NCBI GenBank assembly: GCA_938041505.1 | Contig: CALITC010000009.1 | Location: 1 to 44,035 of the forward strand | DNA length: 44,035 bases | Direction: 5' to 3' | DNA from: an uncultured Patescibacteria group bacterium | Lineage (GTDB): Bacteria; Patescibacteriota; JACMRA01 | In this document: in pieces, positions 34,401-43,400 of the stretch | How the letters are laid out: every line of letters begins with the position of its first letter | Position numbering within the stretch: position 1 is the stretch's first letter | The notes under the pieces: model-generated | Seen by the model: only the letters and a program-made list of their open reading frames with translations | Databases searched by the model: none | Told to the model about the DNA's origin: nothing | Made by a program: the position numbers and the translations under genes

Positions 34401-37400
34401 ATAATATTATTATCTTTATCTTGATAATATAGCGCAATTCTACCCCCAGCACCACGTCCAGCCTGGTCACCAGAACCATCTCCTCCACGAGATTGTATCA
34501 ACCCTGAACCATTTAATTCTTGGACATCAAGCCAAATCGAACCACCAGAGCCACCAGGTAAATATCTAACACCAGAAGCTCCATTTTCTCCGTTTGCAAT
34601 TATTGCACCATTGAGCAAGAATGAATTAACAACTTCAAGCTTCACAGACCCTGCGCCATCACCATCTCGAGCCCCTCCAGACCCAAGCTCATCAGGTTCT
34701 GACTTCGATCCATATGCCGGACCTCCTAGACCGGAGACGAACGATGATCCGCCGTCACCACCTTTGTTTCCATAGCCACCGCCACCAGCGTAACCGCCAC
34801 CTAAAATAGTACCTGCGCCTGGACCATAACCCTGACCTAGAACTGGATCATTTGTATCTTGTCCTGATATATACCCTTTTTCAGAAACGTTAATCTCTCC
34901 TCCTGCTTCAATTATCAAATTATCCAAAACCAAGTCCAGCTTATGCTCCTCGGTTGTGCTATTTTTACTATGAGTCAAAACACCGGTCGACCCTATAGCA
35001 ATATCATTAAATGTTCTTTGATCGACACCACCAAACTCAACCACACCTTCCAAAACAACATCAAGCGGGCTTGAAGAAAATATCTCCTCATCAAAAGTAA
35101 TTTCACTTTCAGCGGGTACAAACAACGACTCGTCGATTGACACACTATTGGTAAAAACAACCTTAGCTTTATTGTTTACGGTGACCTCTGTGTATTCTAG
35201 CACACCTGGATTAAACTGCTTATCTATCTCTGTTATAGCTACGTTAGTAGAGGTAGAGTTGATGTTGTCACCATTATCAATAGCTAAATCTTCTCTTGAG
35301 GTTGACTCAACATGTAAGTAAATAGTTCCAGCTCCTCCAATTTGAGCGGTAGAAGTTCCAGCAGCTGCGGACAACAAACCTCCAAAATTGTTCGTATTTA
35401 CATGTGCTGCAACACGACCACCCGCACCACCACCACCATGGTATGTACCTCCACCGCTGCCTACATTCTTACCTGCGCTTCCATTAGCAGAAATAGCACC
35501 TGTTCCCGTGAAATCATTGGTGTAGATAAGTACGCTACCCCCTGCACCGCCTCCAGGTCGCTGCTCTACTGCAGCAGAAGCATTCATATTAATAGCGCCA
35601 TTTACTTCCAAATCTCCTACAATATCTAATGTTATTGCACCCCCTCCGAATCCACCTATTGAAGAAGTCCTACTACTTCCAGAGCCACCGCTTCCAAATT
35701 CACTTGGATACTTGACTGATCCATACTGGGGTGCATTTACGTCTATTGGGTTGAGGCTTATACCTCCATAACCACCATGACCAGCACCATTGCCTGAAGC
35801 AGTATATTTTCCTCCACCAGGGCCTTCTCCATCAGTTGGGCCAAAACCTCCAGCATATCCAGCCCCAACTCCATCAATATCGCCGTTAATTATGGCACTA
35901 TTAGCGATAATTTTAATCAAGGATTTATCTTCCAACGCTGCTGTAACACCTGTTTCCAGTAGGAATTCATCAATATTACAGTGAATTCCAGCAATTGTTT
36001 CGTTGGCACTAATTATCCAATCCTGCCCACCATGGTCTACGTCACACCCTAAGGCAGTCCGCTCTTGCGAATTTGACTCGATTGAACTACCTACGCTGTT
36101 CACCGCTCGGACTCTGAAGTAATATGTTGTGAATTGATCTAAGTCAGCGATTACAAGACTTGTATCTACACTAACTCCATCGTTGTAAGTTTGCACATTA
36201 CTAAAGTCACTTTGAGTCGCATATTCAATAATATAATCAGAGATCGGCTGTCCATTATTGCCAGGTTCAGTCCAACTAAGCTCAATCACCCCAGAGGCCG
36301 GTTCAGTTAGTACCAGATCGTTAATACTATTAGGTGGTAAGTCTACACCATAATCATATGCCGCTATAAGTTGGGCAGCATTCCCTAAGATCGATGTATA
36401 CTGCACATCTTTGTCAGTACCGGTGTTAGCTGGAGCTCGACCAATATACGTTTGAGAGTCAACGAACTCCATATCATCTAAATAGATTCCATCAACAGTA
36501 ATAGGCGCTGCTTGAATAGCATCTACGGTATTATCCTCTAGCGCAGAATACTTCACCTCAAGATATTCATCTAAAATAGCAATTTCGGGGTCGGTAAGTG
36601 CTTTAGTAAAAATCAAAATTTCGTTAATACCACCTTCAAATTTGCCACTGTTGGCATGTGTTCCTATGAACCCACTATTACCAGTGGCAAGATGTGCTGA
36701 AGAGCCAGGTAAAACGCCTCCGAGCACACCATTATAGTAGATTCTTTTGTTAACTCCTGACTCTAACACACCTACATGTCTACTGTTCTCTCTAACCGTA
36801 AATCCTGGCACAGCAATAGTAGCAGCTGTAAAATTATACCTTTGGAAATAAGCACTTGTATCAGCATTATACCCTAAGCGAGTATCCCTACCATTACTAA
36901 ATCCTTGGGTGCCAATTATCCACTGCTCACCTTTGACGGAATCTCTAAAGGAAGAGGTTACCATAGTATAATTGGTGTTCACAATGCCGTTGTAGTTTGT
37001 AGCAAACAAATCCCCACCATCAAAATATATCGACGGTAATGCTTGGTGCGGGCTCTTTACCAACGTAGGAGTAGATGAGGAAGTGGCATCAATGCCTTTT
37101 CTTCCTTCCCATGTGGTAACTGTGCTGTCTAAGTCCACCAACACATCTGAAGCAGCGAAGTGAGTATATAATTCTGTATCACCTAACAGAGCTCCAAAAC
37201 TAAATACAGATCGATCACTTTTAGAAGTTGTAGATGTAGAAGCGTATTGCACAGTAAATGTATTAACTCCAGAATTCAATGATGGGATTCTCAGCCATAG
37301 CGGCGTAAATTCTGCTCCGCAAGACCCATCTAGATAATAATCAATAGGAGTACCTGTTGAATCTAACACACTTATATTAGAACAATCCACATCCAAAGCT

Positions 37401-40400
37401 TCAAGTTCAATTGCTGACTTAGTATCAATAGCAATAACAGTCTCATGGTCGGTAACTACATCACCTGTATCATTGTTAATTTCCACCTCTTGAACATAAT
37501 ACAGAGGAGAAAAGTAATCACCTTTTATCACTACATTATTCCCACCTTGATCAGGACCTTCTGTTGGAGTAATTGTGTAGATCTCTGGAAGCTTATACTC
37601 ATAACTATCGGTAGAAGTAGTTGTTATATATTCTGATACATGAACCGTTATGTCTGTAAAACCATCTCCCACACCATTAACACCTTCAAGTTTAGATTGT
37701 GGAACCACAGCTTCAATAAACTGTGCATCAGCACTTACCACAGAGAGTGGTGAGAAGTTAGCTATGGATACAGAATCTGTTGACTGAGATTCGCTAGAGA
37801 TGTTAGTAACTGAAGGTAAGTTAGCTATATCATAAAGCCTATACTTATGATTCAAATAACCCCTTATTGCATCATTATTAACAGAGTCATTCTCTTTAAG
37901 AACTATCAACTCAGAAATCTCCGCATCAAGATAATCAGTTCCTTGAGAATCTAAACGAGCACCAATAAAAGCTTCGTTTGGTGTAAGATTGGTTGTTGGT
38001 GCTTCGGTAGTTGAGTCTTTAGTAACAGCATTAACAAACCCTTCTGCACCTCCTGAATCAGCACGTAATTCGAACAAGATAGGTACGCTGTTATCTTCAT
38101 TCAAAATCAAAGTCTGATGAGGAGTAATACTATCCCAATACTGAAAATTAATATTTTGGTTACCTGCAAGTTGATATCCTTGCCGTTTTTGGAAAGTAAA
38201 ACTACCCCCTGTACCATCCACTTGGTTAGTATATACATACCCTCGCTCAAGAGTGCTCGAACTTGGTTCGTTATTCTTAAGCACCGCAAAATGAGTAAAT
38301 TCTGAATGAAGTACTTCAGGGTCAAGCTCAAAATAATCACCTGCACCGTCAAAAACTACTGCTGGCCGAGAATTTATCGCATCTCTTACAATAACTGGGT
38401 CACCTGCAACAAGTCCATGCCTACCATAATTGGATCTATCAAACCAGTCTGGAACTGTCGCTCCATTTGCAATACTATTAAAACCATCACTGTTTGCTTG
38501 CATCCAGAGAGTTACATTACTAGAAGTCAGTGGATTTCCAAAGCTAAAGTTATCAATATTTGATTCGGCAGATAGTGTAGGATTCCCGTAAGTCATCGTA
38601 ACAACATTATCTCCATCTACAAGCGTAGGGTATTTAATCCACACTAGTGTCTCAGCTGTATTGCAACCACTCTCTATGAAGTACTCAAGATTACTCCCGT
38701 TAGTATCCTGAAAACGTAAGTCTGAGCAGTCACTCTTCATTTGAGATAAAGATCTTGTATCTAACTCAACCAATACTTCAGCATCTGTTATAGAAGCACC
38801 TGTGGGATTATTAATCGTGATATCTTTCTCAAAAAGGAAGATATCATAACTACCAAAACTTACTGTGGTGAGTGTACGAACTTCACCAAATTCATAAGTT
38901 GGCATATCTTGTACATCGCGCAAATCGTATTTCTTACTAAGATAATCATCAACAGCATCTCGATCAGAAGATCCCAACGGCTGATCAAACAATATAAGCT
39001 CTGCCATTTCAAAATCAGCCTGACTCATAAATAACCCTTGAGTTTGAGGATTTCCATAAGATGTTGAAGCAGACCCTTGAAATGCACCGTTATAGTAAAA
39101 CGTACTTGACGTGCCAGCCCTAAAAGTACCTAGCTGAGTCCAATCTAGTGTTGCCGCTGGGCCAAAATCATGGAAGCTAAATCCTCCGTATATCCAGTTG
39201 TATCGATTATTCCTAATTCTATGACCAGCACCATTAGCTCCGCCATCTCCGTTATAGAACAAATTAGCATTAGGAATGGTATTCAGCTTGCTGACCGAGT
39301 ATGTTGTAAACTCTGTACCTGTCTGCAATACTGGTCCTGAGAAACCACTATTCAAAAGGTTTATTGATGGTTTTCCATCCCTTTTATTATAGTTTATGTC
39401 TGCGCCAGAGAGCTCCGTAGCCAAAATTGAGTGAGATTCATTAGCTGAGTTAGACCATTCAGTGACTTTATCATTGGCATCTAGAGATATTCCATTGTTT
39501 GCTTTAAACCATCCAACATTAGCACTATCACCAAGTATACCAAAGCTAAAAGGTGTAATATTACTTCTTGATTCTACAGTACTGCTGTCGTAAATTAATT
39601 CTATAGAAACGCCGTCAATCCCTAATACCGGAATTTGTACCCAAATAACTGTATTTATAGTATTACAACCACCATCTATCCAGAATGGTATATCAACACC
39701 ATCTAGCTGAGCTCTAATATTTGTACAGTCAAAATCAAGAACTCCTGAATCAATAAGATCTTTAGTATCAACTACCAAATCAATCTCTTCTTCAATTAAT
39801 GTGTCACCAGTGGGATTAGAGATGTCCACCGCTTGTATCTGACCATTACCAGAAAAACCATCTCCATTTATCAAAACCGTATTACCACCCTCCACCGGAC
39901 CATCAGCAGGAGAAACACTACTAATTTGAGGGTTAACATACGAATAAGCACTGATCGCTTGATTACCATACTGTGTAGTCAGTGTAACATTAACAGAGCC
40001 AGATCCATCACCCCCTAAACTTGATTGAGGTGTTACCACTTGAATTTCCTCATCGCTAATAAAAGTCAGTGCTGATGGGGAATCACCACTTGCAAACTCA
40101 ATATCGCCAGCTGTCAGATTTGCGGGAAAAGAATCACCTCTAATGGTTATAGTCTGGCCTCCACTAATAGGGCCAGTTGAAGGGGAGATACTACTTATGG
40201 TTGGGCCAGCAAACGTGTATCCATTTACCAAGGTATCGCTTTGAGTATCAACATTAGTAAGTGTAACATCCACAGAACCTAGCCCGTTGTTAGCTACATT
40301 AGCTGGGCTGACTATCACCTCAATTTCACCAGTTTCGAGTATATCTTCAATCGTTGCATTTATCCCATCAAATTGAACATCTAGTGCAATAAACGTGGGG

Positions 40401-43400
40401 TCTTGAGGTCCAAAACTAACAACTGGCTCGTTTTGCAGTGAGTCTTTAACAATAAAATTATCAAATGAATATTGACCGCCGTGTCCGTTAAATCCGATTC
40501 TGAACTCTGAATTTGAAAGGTTTGTAGAGTCGTAGAATGGAGTCCAGTTCGCACCATCAGTAGAAAGTTCATACTGTGCTCCTGCACCTTCTTTAAGTTT
40601 GATTCGGTGATATTTGTTTGCACAAGTCCCATGGTTTGCAGCACCCTTCACTTGCGAAGCATTTTCATAGACATAATTATTTGCAGATGCATAATAGAAC
40701 TTGTATGGGTGCTCTCCGAAACTTCCAGTACCCACGGGAGTCGTGGTGTTCATCCAACCATACATGATATTCCCAGAATTACCACAGTCAAACTTCGTTA
40801 TCAGCTCTTTTTCTCCACGCACAAAGGTCTGCTTAGAAAAAATCTGTGGTGCGTGCCAATTACCCGCGCCACTTGTAATATTAAGCTTACCATTAGAAAC
40901 ATTCATATACACTCCTTCAAAAGCCTGATCCCACTTGGTTTGATCAATTGCCGTACCTTCAAATGTCTCTAAGAATTCAAACACACCATCTGGATTCAAA
41001 CCATTTATACCTGGTTCAAGAAGCGCAAGCTTAAAGGTTTTTGTCTCATCTGCGACAAGACTGACCTTAGCATACATAAGCGTTTGCGCTGTCCCACAAG
41101 TTTCATTATCTACCCAAAAATCTTGAGCTGTACCACTAAATGTAAATTGAAAGTTTTTGCAATCAGCATCAGCTAAACCACTAGAAACAAGAGCTGTAGT
41201 ATCGTACAAGAATGTCACCACTTTATCTTCAAATTCTGGATTACCAGTATTATTAAGCTCCACTGATTGACCTCTTTCAGCAGTCGTATTATCAGCATTA
41301 ATAACCACAGTCTGCCCTCCTTCAGGCTCTCCAGTATTTGGTGTTACAGAATTGATACGAGGAGCAAATACTACATTATCCACATTGCTTGGCGAAGCCT
41401 GCTCCCCAGCAGAAGTTATGGCACGAATACGGAATTGATACTCTGGTCCATTGAGTAGATCAGTTAGGGTATAACTTGAAGCCGTGCTAACCCCATCATT
41501 ATATACAAGAATAGTACTAAAGTTATCTGCTGAGTACTCGATAACATAATCGGTAATTACCGATCCGTTTGCTGCTGGCGCGGTAAAACTCAAATCAACC
41601 TCACCATAGTTAGCATTAAGCACTGTAGTTAAATCAGTAATTGCACTTGGTAGGCTCGCAGGAGAAAGTGGAGAAGAGCTCGTATTGGTAGACCCTAAGG
41701 TATAGTACCCATCTTCCAAGTCGCTATTCGCAACAGTAAATTCTACAATACTACCATTTATCGCACTACTTTGTAATAGTACTGGATTATAGTCTCCTGC
41801 ACTGTAAGGACGATAGAGAAGTTCGTAGCCAGACCCAGCAGGGTTTCCACCAAGATACTCATCAAAATCAAAAATTAATGTAGCATCTGTAGACCCAGTT
41901 TTATCAAATGCAAAGTCATTATTCCATCGACTTACAATACCTGAGCCCAAATCTGAACCACTAAGACTGACAGGTTCGGCGGGGTCATAACCTAAGAAAA
42001 CCTTCGCATCATTTTGAGAATTAACCAACTCTACATCCAAAACTGTGTTGGTATTGTTTGGATTCTGTATCTCTGAATTAGCGCCAACTACACGTGAGTG
42101 AGTTGTACTATATTTGTATCCAGATATGCTCGGGTTTGCTGCAGAAGCAGCTAGAGATGTGCTCACAATATCTAATTCACTGTCGGATAGCTTTTTATTA
42201 AATAAAATTGAATTAAAAAATTGTCCGTCTAGTCCGTCACCGATGGTGGAAGGTACTTTTTGGCCTCCTATGTTTGAACTATTAGCTGATGGATACAACG
42301 TATCATTAATGTAAAACTCTGAACCAGAAAAACTGTTGTTTTCTAGTAAATGACTTATGTTTAAATATTGATTGGAAATATTTCCAAGACTATGAGAGCT
42401 GAATGAAGAATTGACCCCTCCATAAGTAATTCCGGATGTTGTCGCAGATATTCGATATCGACCACCAGTTCCAGTTCCAAAGCTATGGATATAATCAGTT
42501 CCAGCAATAGTATCAAATTTGAGATTAGCAATTGATGTATAATTCCCTCCCGTGTTCATTACAGTGTTGGGTACATTCGCGAGAGTGTCATTACCATCAA
42601 AATCCACGCTAGGAGCCCTAAGATCTGCATTATATGTCGGCCTTGCAGAAGCGGTACCTTGTGTAAAGTCTTTTGAAGCATCCCCCTCTTGGTTAACCCA
42701 GGTATTGATCTTACCATCAACTACTTGAGTAGTATCCAATTCATCAATAGCTGTAGCGTCTAAGTAATAATCAATTGAATCTTGGAAACACGAGCTAGTA
42801 TCCAGTGCGTATTTTTGGGATAGATAACACTCAACTTGCTCTCTTTCAGTTTGATTCAACGCTGTATCATATACCAGAATTTCTGCGATATCTCCATTCA
42901 AAAATGAGTCTGCCAGAGGAGCTAATCCTGTGTTATCACCATATACACCAACATACAGATTATCTGTAGTATCAAAATTATCAAATGATGCAGTAGCAGA
43001 CGACTGCTCTTCAAAAGAGCCATTTTGATACGCTTTGGTTCTTTGACCTCTCTCAATAACACCAGTTTTGATACTCATGCCAGGCGGAGCTACACTACCC
43101 AACTCATCTTGATTTGACCCAATATCTGCCAAAAAATCTAGAGTATTAGTAGGGGTAGATTGAAATATCGCCCATCTTCCAGTAAAATCTCGGGCGCTAC
43201 TTTTACCTACCACCCCAGGGTAACTAGTAGTATTAGAGTTTTGAGAAACGGCAATCACTGTCTTCCCTTTTGTTCCCAGATCCAAAATATCACCACCTTC
43301 TAAGAAGTCATCAACCCCATCGAATCTCACCACCTTTTTACCGTTGATGGCATTATGCACGACGGTTGGTTGACTTGCAGAGTCAGATTGAGAAATATCA

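Noticed and set aside
27183-42314. Many plus-strand ORFs of 60-120 aa across from the giant gene
   Set aside because: They are antisense shadows of a repetitive coding sequence; none has a start signal or family features.
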